Notes: a model not told the origin generated them from the sequence alone. DNA of 64,000 nt from an uncultured Pontibacter sp. (GCF_947499215.1 NZ_CANMNI010000002.1:744001-808000), one strand, 5' to 3'; shown: positions 9,377 to 19,552, numbered from the stretch's first letter. Translations and numbers: made by a program.

Positions 9377-10498
9377 ATGAAAAGCTATATATGCGGCATC
9401 GGCACGGCTAACCCGCCAAACAAAATCCCGCAGATGCAGGTGGCCGACTTTATGGCCGCCGCGCTGCAGATGGATGCACAGGACAGCCGCAAACTCAAGG
9501 CCCTTTACCGCGTGTCAGGTATAGGGCAGCGCTACAGCGTGCTCGAAGACTTCACCCGACAGAACGGCGACTATACCTTCTTCCCCAACACCCTCGACCT
9601 CGAGCCCTTCCCTACAGTGCAACAGCGCATGGACGTATACCGCAAGCATGCCCTCGACTTGTCGGAACAGGCCGTGCGCAACTGTCTGGAAAACCTGAGT
9701 GAAGTAACGCTGCGGGACCTCACGCATCTAATCACGGTGAGCTGTACCGGTATGTATGCGCCGGGCCTCGACATTGAGCTGGTAGAGCGACTCGAGTTGA
9801 ACTCCTGTGTGCAGCGTACGGCTGTCAATTTCATGGGATGCTACGCGGCTTTCAACGCCATCAAACTGGCCGACGCCATCTGCAAAGCCGACCCGAGCGC
9901 AAGGGTGATGCTGGTGTGCACCGAGATCTGCACCATCCACTTCCAGAAGAATCCGGAGCAAGACCACTTGGTGTCGAATGCGCTATTTGGCGACGGCGCG
10001 GCGGCAGTGCTCATGCAGGGCCAGCCTTGTCCGGAGGTGAGCCTCGAACTGCAGTCTTTCCACTGCGATCTGGCTCCGGCTGGTAAGCGCGAAATGGCAT
10101 GGCACATCGGTGACACGGGCTTTGAGATGACGCTTTCCTCCTACGTGCCTGACCTTATCAAAAACGGCATCAAACAACTAACCGAGCGTTTGCTGCAAGG
10201 GCTTCGGACCACGGTTTCGGAGATCAAACTGTTCGCCATACACCCCGGCGGGCGCCGCATACTCGAGGTGATAGAACAGGAGCTGGGTATGACGCGCGAC
10301 GACAATCGTTTCGCCTACAAGGTGCTGCACGAGTTTGGCAACATGTCGTCCGCCACGGTGCTCTTTGTGCTCAAAGACCTGATGGCGAGCCTGACCACAC
10401 AGGAAAAAAACGAGCCAGTGCTGAGCTTCGCTTTCGGCCCGGGCCTGACACTGGAATCGATGCTACTGAAAGTGCACTATGCTGAAGCGAAGGTCTAA
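9377..10498 (+). CDS. Type III polyketide synthase (chalcone/stilbene synthase family)
   Basis: ICGIGTANPPNKIPQ; GCYAAFNAIKLADAI; NALFGDGAAAVLM; FAIHPGGRRILEVIE; FGNMSSATVLFVL; SFAFGPGLTLESMLL. Confidence 0.88.
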   Translation: MKSYICGIGTANPPNKIPQMQVADFMAAALQMDAQDSRKLKALYRVSGIGQRYSVLEDFTRQNGDYTFFPNTLDLEPFPTVQQRMDVYRKHALDLSEQAVRNCLENLSEVTLRDLTHLITVSCTGMYAPGLDIELVERLELNSCVQRTAVNFMGCYAAFNAIKLADAICKADPSARVMLVCTEICTIHFQKNPEQDHLVSNALFGDGAAAVLMQGQPCPEVSLELQSFHCDLAPAGKREMAWHIGDTGFEMTLSSYVPDLIKNGIKQLTERLLQGLRTTVSEIKLFAIHPGGRRILEVIEQELGMTRDDNRFAYKVLHEFGNMSSATVLFVLKDLMASLTTQEKNEPVLSFAFGPGLTLESMLLKVHYAEAKV

Positions 10499-11180
10499 CC
10501 AGCCCGAACTGATGGATGACCTCAGTTTGTCGGGGGATGAGCTGCGGCGCAACCTCGAAGAGCTCGAAGTAATCAACACATGGCTGGGCGGGTATAAGGT
10601 GGTACTCGACGCACTAGAAAAACTCTTGGCTGGGTATACAGGTCCGCCCCTGCACATTGCCGACATTGGCTGCGGAGGCGGCGACACACTGCGGCACATT
10701 GCCAAGTGGGCCCGCCGCAAAAACATTCAACTGCAACTCACAGGTATAGACGCCAACGATTTCATGGTACAGTACGCTAGGCAGCGCTGCGGCGGATTTC
10801 CTGAGATCAAGCTGAAGCAACATGATGTGTTCTCGGAGCGATTTCAGCAAGAGCAATACGACATTGTGGTTTGCAGCCTGTTCTGCCACCACTTCACCGA
10901 CGAACAGCTCGTGAGCATGTTTCGGCAGTTGCACCGGCAGGCAGGTATGGCCGTCATCATCAACGACCTGCACCGCCACTGGCTGGCCTATCATTCTATC
11001 AAACTGCTCACCCGCTTTTTCTCTGATTCCTACCTTGTTAAAAACGATGCGCCGCTTTCCGTCTGGCGGGCTTTCCGAAGAGAGGAATTACAACGGTTGG
11101 TGCAAGAGGCGGGTATAGACAGGTATAGCCTGCGCTGGATGTGGGCTTTTAGGTGGCAGCTCCTTTTGAAAAAAGCCTAA
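10479..11180 (+). CDS. SAM-dependent methyltransferase of the type III PKS cluster
   Basis: IADIGCGGGDTLRHIAKWA motif I; overlaps the T3PKS stop by 20 nt. Confidence 0.82.
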   Translation: MLKRRSNQPELMDDLSLSGDELRRNLEELEVINTWLGGYKVVLDALEKLLAGYTGPPLHIADIGCGGGDTLRHIAKWARRKNIQLQLTGIDANDFMVQYARQRCGGFPEIKLKQHDVFSERFQQEQYDIVVCSLFCHHFTDEQLVSMFRQLHRQAGMAVIINDLHRHWLAYHSIKLLTRFFSDSYLVKNDAPLSVWRAFRREELQRLVQEAGIDRYSLRWMWAFRWQLLLKKA

Positions 11181-11264
11181 CAATTAGTATCTTAACAGGG
11201 TATGATTAGTTATGGCTGGCTTTTGGCAGGTATAGCCAAAAGCCCTGAACATAAACCCGATGAC

Positions 11265-11477
11265 ATGAACAAAAGCACGCTTAATTTCTGGATTCTCTTT
11301 ACGGTTTCCATTATCCTTTCAGCGCTTATCATTTCTATTTTCATTAAAGTGCTAAAAGTGGCCCTTTTCGTGATACTGGTGCTCGTTCTGGCCCCGATCA
11401 TCTATATTGTGCTCAAGCTGCTGCTGCCGGGTGCGAGGGGCAAAAGCGAAGACGATAAGCTGAAGTCCCGACCTTAA
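11265..11477 (+). CDS. Small membrane protein, hypothetical
   Basis: MNKSTLNFWILFTVSIILSALIISIFIKVLKVALFVILVLVLAPIIYIV...; two TM segments. Confidence 0.5.
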   Translation: MNKSTLNFWILFTVSIILSALIISIFIKVLKVALFVILVLVLAPIIYIVLKLLLPGARGKSEDDKLKSRP

Positions 11478-11484
11478 CCACAGG

Positions 11485-12387
11485 CTAAAAGAAGAGTTGC
11501 TGCGCCAGCCTGAAGGTATTGGCGTGCGCCTCCACGATGTGCGCAATCTGTTTGGAGTAGCCTCCGCCCATGCTCACCGTGACAGGTATACGGTTGCGTG
11601 CGCAGGCATCCAGCACCATGCGGTCGCGCTCTTTGCAGCCGGCTATGCTCATCCCCAGTTTCCCCAGCTTGTCAGTTGCCAGCACATCCACCCCCGACTG
11701 AAAGAACACGAACTCTGGCTCCTGTTCGTCCATCAGCCGCGGCAAATGTTCCCCGAGCAGTTTCAAATAAGTCTTATCGTCCGTACCCTCAGCCAATGGC
11801 ACATCCAGATCGGATTTTTCTTTGTGGAATGGGTAATTATGCCCGCCATGCATGCTGAAAGTAAAAACCCGTGGCTCATGCTGGAAAATCTGTGCTGTGC
11901 CATTGCCTTGGTGCACATCCAGATCTACGACCAGCACCTTTTTAATGCCCTTGTACTTGAGCAGGTGATTGGCCGCGATAGCGATGTCATTGAGTAAACA
12001 GAAGCCCTCTCCCCTGTCCGTAAAGGCGTGGTGCGTACCCCCGGCTATGTTCATTCCGATGCCATACTCCAGCGCAAACAGCGAAGCCTGCAGCGTACCG
12101 TTCATGATCACGATCTCCCGCTGCACCAGCTCCTTAGACAGCGGAAAACCTGTTTTTCGGATTTCTGACGGGCTAAGTTCTAGTTGGCGCAGACGGTGCC
12201 AATAGATGGCGTCGTGGGTGTCGAGGATGTATTGCTCTTCGAGTGGCTCGGGGGCGAACAGGTTGTCTTGGGTAATAGTGCCCTCGTAGAGTAATTGCTC
12301 TGGTAACAGATCGTACTTGGCCATCGGGAAGCGGTGGCCTTCGGGCAGGGAGTGGGCAAATATCTCGGACCAAGCAATTTTAAGCAT
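11485..12387 (-). CDS. Histone deacetylase family protein
   Basis: GGTHHAFTDRGEGFCLLNDIAIAANHLL, VLVVDLDVHQGNGTAQIF, FSMHGGHNYPF. Confidence 0.9.
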   Translation of the reverse strand: MLKIAWSEIFAHSLPEGHRFPMAKYDLLPEQLLYEGTITQDNLFAPEPLEEQYILDTHDAIYWHRLRQLELSPSEIRKTGFPLSKELVQREIVIMNGTLQASLFALEYGIGMNIAGGTHHAFTDRGEGFCLLNDIAIAANHLLKYKGIKKVLVVDLDVHQGNGTAQIFQHEPRVFTFSMHGGHNYPFHKEKSDLDVPLAEGTDDKTYLKLLGEHLPRLMDEQEPEFVFFQSGVDVLATDKLGKLGMSIAGCKERDRMVLDACARNRIPVTVSMGGGYSKQIAHIVEAHANTFRLAQQLFF

Positions 12388-12421
12388 AGTGCAAAATTAA
12401 CACTTATACACCTAGTCTGGT

Positions 12422-12679
12422 TTATCCACGGCAAGATTTCACCCTCAAAAAGACTGCCTTACAAACTCCTGTCTTGGTCTACTCCCCTCCACCTGCAGAC
12501 CCTATGTTTACACTATTTATACCTGATTTTCAGTGCAATTATCAAAAGACAACATTATGTAAAACGGTCTTTGCACAATGGTGCATAAATTCATGTAACC
12601 CTATATTCCAGTAAGCTTTCCCCCATTTTGGATGTGGATAAATGTGGATAACTATGTTGATTGGTGTGAATTATCCACC
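12422..12679. other. DnaA-box-like cluster (candidate DnaA-binding region / oriC)
   Basis: TGTGGATAA at 12633-12641 and 12643-12651 (perfect, 10-bp phased), TTATCCACC at 12671-12679 and TTATCCACG at 12422-12430 (8/9) in an AT-rich intergenic region. Confidence 0.5.
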
Positions 12680-13034
12680 ATTTGCTGTTAACTCCCTGTT
12701 AATTTCAGGTAAATTTGTTCACAATTTCATAATGGCACGCTCTAAAATGCAAAAATGAGGCAAATGTTTACCTGCCTCTTTCATAAGAGCAAATCAGGCA
12801 TTTTCATTGTTTTCTTTTACCACAAGATGGCCACCATCACAAAGCGCTACTTAACCAGTCCTGTTTTCAAGTTAACATTTGAGGCACGCTTGCACCAGAA
12901 AAAACTTACAGATGTTACTAAGCTAGGCCTCTGAGAAGTTTATGCAACATTTCTATATGAAAACCGATATATAGAAACTTAATCAGAAGTGGCTAAAAAA
13001 CTAGTTAGCCTTATTAACTCGACAAAATAAAACC

Positions 13035-13667
13035 ATGAAAAAATCGATACTCATTTTATTATCACTCTTTCTTACGTGGAGCGCCTATGCTCAATCAGAC
13101 GCATCTGGTCCGTCTGCGGGTCAGCAGAACCACAACCTGTTTAGCGGCACAGGCTCTAACTCTGGATTTGGCATAAAAGGCGGTGTGAACTTTGCTACCC
13201 TGCGTGGCAGCGACAAAGATATACTAGGCGACTTTAGCGGTCTGACCACCTTTCATGCCGGCGTCTATACCCAGTTCTCACTGGGCAATACCTTTTCCAT
13301 TCAGCCCGAGGCATTGTATTCTCGCAAAGGCATCGAGCGCAACGACTCCACTTTCCGCTTCGATTACCTCGAAGTTCCTATTCTGGCTGTATTTAATATC
13401 ACTGAAAATGTGAGCGTGCACCTCGGTCCGCAGATTGGCATTCTTATGTCGGCCAAGGAAGATGACACGGAGGTGAGCATAGAACCACTGAACACCTTTG
13501 CCTATGGTGTAGCGGCTGGTGCCGAAGCGCGACTAAGTATTTTTAGGCTGGGCGCCCGTTATAACCTAGGCATGGAGGATTTGCGCAAAGAGAATAATCT
13601 GGGGCAGAGCATCAATCAGGACATCAAGCACGGCGTGTTTCAGGTGTACCTTGGGGTCGGGTTTTAA
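13035..13667 (+). CDS. Porin-family outer-membrane beta-barrel protein
   Basis: Signal peptide; GFGIKGGVNFATLRG...FHAGVYTQF...IQPEALYSRKG...LEVPILAVF, typical Bacteroidetes PorT/OMP_b-brl pattern. Confidence 0.85.
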   Translation: MKKSILILLSLFLTWSAYAQSDASGPSAGQQNHNLFSGTGSNSGFGIKGGVNFATLRGSDKDILGDFSGLTTFHAGVYTQFSLGNTFSIQPEALYSRKGIERNDSTFRFDYLEVPILAVFNITENVSVHLGPQIGILMSAKEDDTEVSIEPLNTFAYGVAAGAEARLSIFRLGARYNLGMEDLRKENNLGQSINQDIKHGVFQVYLGVGF

Positions 13668-13696
13668 GGCATTGGCACCAAATACCTTGTAGCATA

Positions 13697-13724
13697 GAAA
13701 GGGCCTCATACAGGCCCTTTTTTT
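13697..13724 (+). terminator. Intrinsic terminator
   Basis: AAAGGGCCTcatacAGGCCCTTTTTTT. Confidence 0.8.
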
Positions 13725-13834
13725 ATGCATTAGCCTTACTGGCATTGGATCTTTTTCAGCCCTTTGCCTGATTGGCCCGTATTTTATAGTGCTGAATACC
13801 ACGCGTGTACCGGACAGGTACATGGCCTATACTT

Positions 13835-14557
13835 ATGAATACGTACAAGAAATATCCGTTTTACTCCCTGCTTTGGGCCTTGCTGGCGCTGACCGGTATG
13901 GCTTGCGATACGACTATAAAAACCGATGAAGCCGAAATAGGGGCCGCCGTACGCGCCTTCAGTCCGGGCATTCCTGACCAGATCTATAAAGTGGATACTG
14001 CCAAAAGCACCGTGACGTGGATCGGCGCTAAAGTTACCGGTCGGCACAACGGCATAATTGAGATAAAGGAAGGCACAATTACCCTGCACAATGGCGTGGC
14101 GCATGGCGGCAAGACGGTGTTCGACATGACCACCGTGCGCTCAGAAGACAAGTCCATTGACGAGGCGGGCAACACGAAACTCACAAAGCACCTGCGCTCC
14201 GAGGATTTTTTTAATGTGGAGCAGCACCCGACAGCCACGTTTCAGATCACTTCTGTCGTTCCTTTCGACAGCACTGAGCGACAGGACGCACCCGAACCGG
14301 CCGTGAATACCAAAAAGCTGCGCATAAAGGACCCAACGCATAAGGTAACAGGCAACCTGACGATAAAAGGCATAACCAAAAGCATCAGTTTCCCTGCCAA
14401 GATCACCCTCGAGGATTCGCTTCTGCGGGCCAAAGCCAATTTCAACATCGACCGCACCCACTGGCGACTTACCTATGGGGCCGACGAATCATTGGGTAAT
14501 AAGACGATTCGCCCGGCTGTGAATATTGGACTAGACATAGTGGCACAGCGCCAATAA
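13835..14557 (+). CDS. YceI-family lipoprotein
   Basis: Lipobox LTGMAC; YKVDTAKSTVTWIGAKVTGRHNGIIEIKEGTI...HLRSEDFFNVEQHPTATFQIT. Confidence 0.88.
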   Translation: MNTYKKYPFYSLLWALLALTGMACDTTIKTDEAEIGAAVRAFSPGIPDQIYKVDTAKSTVTWIGAKVTGRHNGIIEIKEGTITLHNGVAHGGKTVFDMTTVRSEDKSIDEAGNTKLTKHLRSEDFFNVEQHPTATFQITSVVPFDSTERQDAPEPAVNTKKLRIKDPTHKVTGNLTIKGITKSISFPAKITLEDSLLRAKANFNIDRTHWRLTYGADESLGNKTIRPAVNIGLDIVAQRQ

Positions 14558-14685
14558 CCTAAAAGGCAAACACTTATCCCCATGTTTGCGTTACAGCAAT
14601 TGTACTGTTCCTGTATTTATTCATCCCTGTTTATGCTAAACCTCACCCGTAATACGTTCCTACACAAACTATTTGTGAGCATATT

Positions 14686-15231
14686 ATGAGAAAATACCTT
14701 TGCCTGTTACCTCTATTGCTGCTTTGCCTCTCGGCCAGTGCGCAGGGCAGCGGCACGGAAACGTTTAACTTACGACAGGCAGAGACGCTTAAGTTTGGCA
14801 TGCTGGCGCTCGGTGCATGGGCGCTAATCAATATCCTGATCAGTAGCATCAAACTCACCAAGTCGTCGCGAAACAAGCGTTACTTTTTCCAGATGAACAT
14901 CTACTGGAACATTGTAAACATGATCATATCGGGCGGTTCGCTTTACTTCCTTCTTTCGACAGACCCCACAGCCCGCACACTGGCCGAGAGCATCGATTTC
15001 CATTACTGGTACCTCAAACTTTTATACCTGAGCATTGGTCTCGATCTGGCTTTCCTGATGCTGGCGGCCTACCTGAAAGAGTTGTCTTTGAGCTCTCCCA
15101 AAGCCGAACAGTATTTGGGCTGGGGCCAGTCGATTACGCTGCAGGCACTGTTTCTGCTAGTGCTCGACATTACCTTGGTCGTGTTGCTCGAGGGGCCAAG
15201 TGAGGAGCTTCTCAGACTGGTGCAAGGTTAA
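14686..15231 (+). CDS. Hypothetical membrane protein
   Basis: 181 aa with signal peptide and about four TM helices. Confidence 0.6.
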   Translation: MRKYLCLLPLLLLCLSASAQGSGTETFNLRQAETLKFGMLALGAWALINILISSIKLTKSSRNKRYFFQMNIYWNIVNMIISGGSLYFLLSTDPTARTLAESIDFHYWYLKLLYLSIGLDLAFLMLAAYLKELSLSSPKAEQYLGWGQSITLQALFLLVLDITLVVLLEGPSEELLRLVQG

Positions 15232-15241
15232 GGTATAGCCA

Positions 15242-15292
15242 CAAAAAAACCGCCGTGCCATACCTTGTGAGGTACAGCATGGCGGTTTTTAT
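15242..15292. terminator. Convergent bidirectional terminator
   Basis: AAAACCGCCgTGCCATACCTtgtgAGGTACAGCATGGCGGTTTT; imperfect stem including an ATACCT/AGGTA pair. Confidence 0.75.
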
Positions 15293-15303
15293 TTTATGTT
15301 TGA

Positions 15304-15861
15304 TTAGCGCGGCTCGTGGCGGCCTTCGGCAAATTCCTCTATAATTTTTTTGTTGAAGGCAGGTATGTCGTCCGGGTTGCGGCTCGTCACCAAGCCATTG
15401 TCCACCACCACTTCCTGATCCACCCACTCGGCGCCGGCATTTTTCAGGTCGGTCTTCAGGGTGTGGTAGCTGGTTACTTTCTTGCCCTGCAGCTTGCCGG
15501 TTTCTATCAGCGTCCAAGGGCCGTGGCAGATGGCGGCTACCGGTTTGCCACTTTCCATGAACCTGCTCACGAAGCTCACCACCTTCTCGTCGGCGCGCAG
15601 CTTGTCAGGGCTCATTACGCCGCCGGGCAGCAAAAGGCCGTTGTAATCGTCGGCGTTCACGCTGCCGATGGTTTTGTCGACTTTAAACTTGTCGCCCCAG
15701 TCTGTGTGGTTCCAGCCTTTCACCTCCCCTTCTTTCAGGGCGATGATGTGGGTTTCGGCACCAGCCTCTTCCAGTGCTTTTTTCGGCTCAGTGAGCTCTA
15801 CTTGCTCAAATCCATCTGTTACTACTATCGCTATCTTTTTTCCTTCCAGTTTATTCGCCAT
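15304..15861 (-). CDS. DJ-1/PfpI (YhbO-type) class I glutamine amidotransferase-like protein
   Basis: IAIVVTDGFEQVELTEPKKALEEAGAE...AAICHGPWTLIETGKLQGKKVTSYHTLKTDLKNAGAEWVDQEVV. Confidence 0.9.
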   Translation of the reverse strand: MANKLEGKKIAIVVTDGFEQVELTEPKKALEEAGAETHIIALKEGEVKGWNHTDWGDKFKVDKTIGSVNADDYNGLLLPGGVMSPDKLRADEKVVSFVSRFMESGKPVAAICHGPWTLIETGKLQGKKVTSYHTLKTDLKNAGAEWVDQEVVVDNGLVTSRNPDDIPAFNKKIIEEFAEGRHEPR

Positions 15862-15979
15862 TCTAAGTTCGTTTTTATAGTTTAACATTCGTATAGTTGT
15901 TTATTCAAAACGATTTAGAAGTCAAATTGTTAGAAAGGAGCAACCGCAATAGGACTGTTCCCCGTTTCGTTATAAATCT

Positions 15980-16477
15980 ATGACCATATACCTGAGACAA
16001 CTTATCTTACTCTTAGCCCTTGGCTTGCTCACCAGCACGGCGACGCTGGCCCAAGAGGTAAGCACCATCAAATTTGACCAGTTGCAAGAGCTGCGCCAGT
16101 CACCGCACGACACACTGTACGTCGTAAACTTCTGGGCCACGTGGTGCAAGCCCTGCATCAAAGAGATGCCTTATTTCGAGGCCGCTCACGCCCAGTACAA
16201 AGACCAGCCCGTGCGGGTGATTCTCGTGAGCATGGATGCGGTGCAGGACATGGAGAAGCGCGTGATGCCTTTTGTGCAGAAGCGCAACCTGCAGTCGCGG
16301 CTATACCTGCTCGACGAGCCGGACGGCAACACGTGGATAGACCGCATCGAGCCGAAGTGGTCGGGCGCTATACCTGCCACCATGTTCTTTAATAACAAGC
16401 GCGGGCAGTACGAGTTTATAGAGCGCGAAATCTCCGAACAGGAATTACAGGAACTGATCACCAAGTATAAACCATAA
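15980..16477 (+). CDS. TlpA-like thioredoxin-fold protein
   Basis: YVVNFWATWCKPCIKEMPYFEAAHAQY. Confidence 0.9.
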   Translation: MTIYLRQLILLLALGLLTSTATLAQEVSTIKFDQLQELRQSPHDTLYVVNFWATWCKPCIKEMPYFEAAHAQYKDQPVRVILVSMDAVQDMEKRVMPFVQKRNLQSRLYLLDEPDGNTWIDRIEPKWSGAIPATMFFNNKRGQYEFIEREISEQELQELITKYKP

Positions 16478-16486
16478 CCTATTACT

Positions 16487-17122
16487 ATGAAGAATAACCG
16501 AATACCGTTTCTTTACATGGCCTGCCTGCTGTTGGTGGGCGTGCTGATGGCAGCCATGCCTGCCATTGATAACCCCGGCTACCAAGTCGGTGATACGGCC
16601 CGCGACTTTACGCTGAAAAACGTGGATGGCAAGATGATTTCCATGGCTGACTACAAGGACGCCAAAGGTTTTATCGTAACCTTTACCTGCAACACTTGTC
16701 CTTACTCAGTGGCCTACGAAGACCGCCTGATCGAGCTGCACAACAAGTATGCGCCACAGGGCTACCCGATCATTGCCATCAATCCGAACGACGTGAAGGT
16801 GTCGCCAAAGGATTCTTATAAAGACATGCAGGTACGTGCGAAGGAGAAAAATTTCCCTTTCCCTTATGTGTATGACGAGACACAGGAAATAACCAGAGCC
16901 TACGGTGCCACCCGCACGCCGCACCTGTATGTGGTGCAGAAGCAAAAGGACGGCAGCTTTAAGGTAGCCTACATTGGCACGATAGACGACAACTCACGCG
17001 AGCCGGAGAAGGTACAGAAGAAGTACGCCGAAGCTGCCCTCGACGAGTTGGTAGCGGGCAAAGCAGTAAGCCAGCCAAACACGAAGGCGATCGGTTGCAC
17101 TATTAAATGGCGCGAAGCATAA
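16487..17122 (+). CDS. Peroxiredoxin-like thioredoxin family protein (AhpC/TSA-type)
   Basis: VGDTARDFTLKNVDGKMISMADYKDAKGFIVTFTCNTCPYSVAYEDRL. Confidence 0.88.
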   Translation: MKNNRIPFLYMACLLLVGVLMAAMPAIDNPGYQVGDTARDFTLKNVDGKMISMADYKDAKGFIVTFTCNTCPYSVAYEDRLIELHNKYAPQGYPIIAINPNDVKVSPKDSYKDMQVRAKEKNFPFPYVYDETQEITRAYGATRTPHLYVVQKQKDGSFKVAYIGTIDDNSREPEKVQKKYAEAALDELVAGKAVSQPNTKAIGCTIKWREA

Positions 17123-17125
17123 GTT

Positions 17126-17503
17126 CTAACTTTCTTTTCTGACATCAATAGGTAAGGGCAGCTCGGTCGGTTTGATCGAGCTGTCCGCTTTTTGGGCCAC
17201 AGGTATGTGCATCTCCCCTTTCAGGCCGGCAATACGGGCCTCCACCTCATACTTGTTGTTGTAGTAGCCCACCCGCATCGACTCCCGCAGGTATAGCCAC
17301 AGAAAGCGTACATAGCCGTGCTCCTGAAACTGCCGGATGTGACACAGTTCGTGCGCCACCCAGCCTTTGTCGCGTAGAAAAGACTCTCGTCGCACACCGC
17401 TCAGGTGGATCGTCTTGCCCAGTACCATGGCCACATTGCTGCTCTTGAGCACCATGCGGGCAATGCGGGCGAAAGGCGAATTCTCAACAATCTTATACTC
17501 CAT
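17126..17503 (-). CDS. Small DUF4157-like putative metallopeptidase
   Basis: WVAHELCHIRQFQEHG (HExxH-like HELCH) and downstream E-rich helix. Confidence 0.55.
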   Translation of the reverse strand: MEYKIVENSPFARIARMVLKSSNVAMVLGKTIHLSGVRRESFLRDKGWVAHELCHIRQFQEHGYVRFLWLYLRESMRVGYYNNKYEVEARIAGLKGEMHIPVAQKADSSIKPTELPLPIDVRKES

Positions 17504-17795
17504 TTTTTGTAATGCTTATCCCTGAGTAATGAGCTGTAAGGGTTACGTTCCAAAGCTCACAATCGGGTGAATATACCTTGCTTAAAAGTGAACCTACCCC
17601 CGTTCTCCGTGAGCATCAGCAATTTACTATATTGCCAGTTAAGAAAATTGTAGCTATTTTTGTCACTTCGTTCGGCAGTTTTATACTTGCCAAACAGGTT
17701 GCAGGGTATAAAATGCACGACAAAACCCATACCCCTCTACAACCATAAGGTGACAAAGTTTACCACTTCGGTGGTAGTAGAACATGCTAAACCCT

Positions 17796-18416
17796 ATGAC
17801 AAAAACAATCATACTGAGCGTACTGGCCTTTATATCCATCGCTCTTTCTTTCTTCTACGAAGTAGAAACGCCTGAGTCGCAACCGGCCGAAACAGAAACA
17901 GCCGGTCTTTTGCTTTACCCGGTGCAGACAGGCGAAGACATTGCCAAGGCGCTGGAGCTCTCGGTGCCGCTGGACCTCAGCGAACCCATCGATTCCTCGT
18001 TTTACAAGCGCTACTCCCGCAAGTTGGGCCTTAAGCTCGACTACAGCGAAGACAAGGACCTGCTCGAAACCGTAACCAAGTGGCTAGGCACACCATACAG
18101 CTATGGCAGTAGTTCTAAAAGAGGAACTGACTGCTCTGGCTTCGTAACCCGCATTTACAGCGACGTGTATGGTGTTGACCTGAGCCGCAGCTCCCGTTCT
18201 ATGTTTGACGATGTTACCCGCATCCGCAAAGACAGTGTGCGCACTGGCGATCTGGTGTTCTTCCGCCGCGGTCCTAAACAGCCGATCTTCCATGTGGGCA
18301 TCTACCTCAAAGACAACAAGTTTATTCACTCTGCCACAAGCGGCGGCGTAATGGTTAGTTCTTTGAAAGAGCCTTACTACCGCAACTACTACTATGCGGC
18401 CGGCCGCGTGGACTAA
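17796..18416 (+). CDS. NlpC/P60 (C40) peptidase
   Basis: GTPYSYGSSSKRGTDCSGFVTRIY...LVFFRRGPKQPIFHVGIYLKDNKFIHSA. Confidence 0.92.
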   Translation: MTKTIILSVLAFISIALSFFYEVETPESQPAETETAGLLLYPVQTGEDIAKALELSVPLDLSEPIDSSFYKRYSRKLGLKLDYSEDKDLLETVTKWLGTPYSYGSSSKRGTDCSGFVTRIYSDVYGVDLSRSSRSMFDDVTRIRKDSVRTGDLVFFRRGPKQPIFHVGIYLKDNKFIHSATSGGVMVSSLKEPYYRNYYYAAGRVD

Positions 18417-18597
18417 AACCATACCTTCGAAACATATTTGGAGAACGGGTTGCAGCATATGCGCCCGTTTTTTCGTTTACTATATATAACAAAATTACTT
18501 GCGACAAGGTATAGGAAGGTTGTTCGGAGTTGAGCAACTTGCGCCCGGTTTGGCGGGCACTCTCAGCAAGCCGATACCTAAAGCACATACACACCCT

Positions 18598-19290
18598 ATG
18601 ACAGAGCAGAATACTGAAAACCAGCAACAACAGCGTCCGGACGGGAAAACCATTTCCCAAAGCCCGCTCTTTAAAAACATACTCAAGAAGGCCGAGAAAT
18701 ATTTAGAGCACCCTTCGCAGGTGGTGAAACTTCTGAACGATGCGTTTAAGAAAGCCACCGCCAAGAAAAGCCTCGGCACCATAGCCGCCGAAGTATGGGA
18801 GAGCTTCCAAGTACTTTCGCAAATGATCAAGGCGGCCGTAAACGGCGAGTACAAAGGTATACCGAACACGACCCTTGTGGGCGGCATTGCCGTTATCCTA
18901 TACTTCTTAATGCCGATCGACCTGATTCCGGACTTTATACCTGTGATCGGTCTGTTGGATGATGCTGCTCTGTTGGCTTGGTTCATGTCGAGCATCACGT
19001 CTGAGCTCGACCGCTTCAAAGAGTGGGACACCGAACGTCAGGCAAACCAGAAGCCGGTACACATGATGGAGCCGCACCACGCCGACAGTTCCTTCGGTAC
19101 GCCGAAATACAGCGACCAGCCTGCCGGCACCACCGATGTTCACCATGAAGGCACGGCACATGCTTCGCAGGGGCACGGCGCAGAGGAGACAGGTCACCAT
19201 GAGCCTATTGTGCGCTCCTCCACCACCGACAGTAGCCGCGTACCAAAAGACCCGCACGACGACATACCGGAAGGCGGCAACATCCGCTAA
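18598..19290 (+). CDS. YkvA/DUF1232 family protein
   Basis: GIAVILYFLMPIDLIPDFIPVIGLLDDAALLAWFMSSI. Confidence 0.9.
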   Translation: MTEQNTENQQQQRPDGKTISQSPLFKNILKKAEKYLEHPSQVVKLLNDAFKKATAKKSLGTIAAEVWESFQVLSQMIKAAVNGEYKGIPNTTLVGGIAVILYFLMPIDLIPDFIPVIGLLDDAALLAWFMSSITSELDRFKEWDTERQANQKPVHMMEPHHADSSFGTPKYSDQPAGTTDVHHEGTAHASQGHGAEETGHHEPIVRSSTTDSSRVPKDPHDDIPEGGNIR

Positions 19291-19314
19291 ACCTAACAAC
19301 AGCAAAGAATATAA

Positions 19315-19345
19315 GAAAAGCTACCCTCCGGGTAGCTTTTTTGCT
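19315..19345 (+). terminator. Intrinsic terminator
   Basis: AAAGCTACCctccGGGTAGCTTTTTT. Confidence 0.8.
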
Positions 19346-19552
19346 TTTAGGAACCTCCTGCAAATGGTCTTAAAACGGCTTTATAAACTGCATAACATAG
19401 CTTAAAAAAACACATAACATCTGCACAATATAGTACTATTTAAATACAGAAATTTTAAAAAAATCAGACAAAAGCCGCCTCACTATTAGTTTCTTAAGGA
19501 ATTTATTTTCTATATTTGGACAGATGATTTTGTATTTTAACTTTTAGCCAAG

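Noticed and set aside
12334-12588. 84-aa + strand ORF in the DnaA-box region
   Set aside because: Overlaps the HDAC start and AT-rich intergenic DNA; no recognisable domain or plausible start context.
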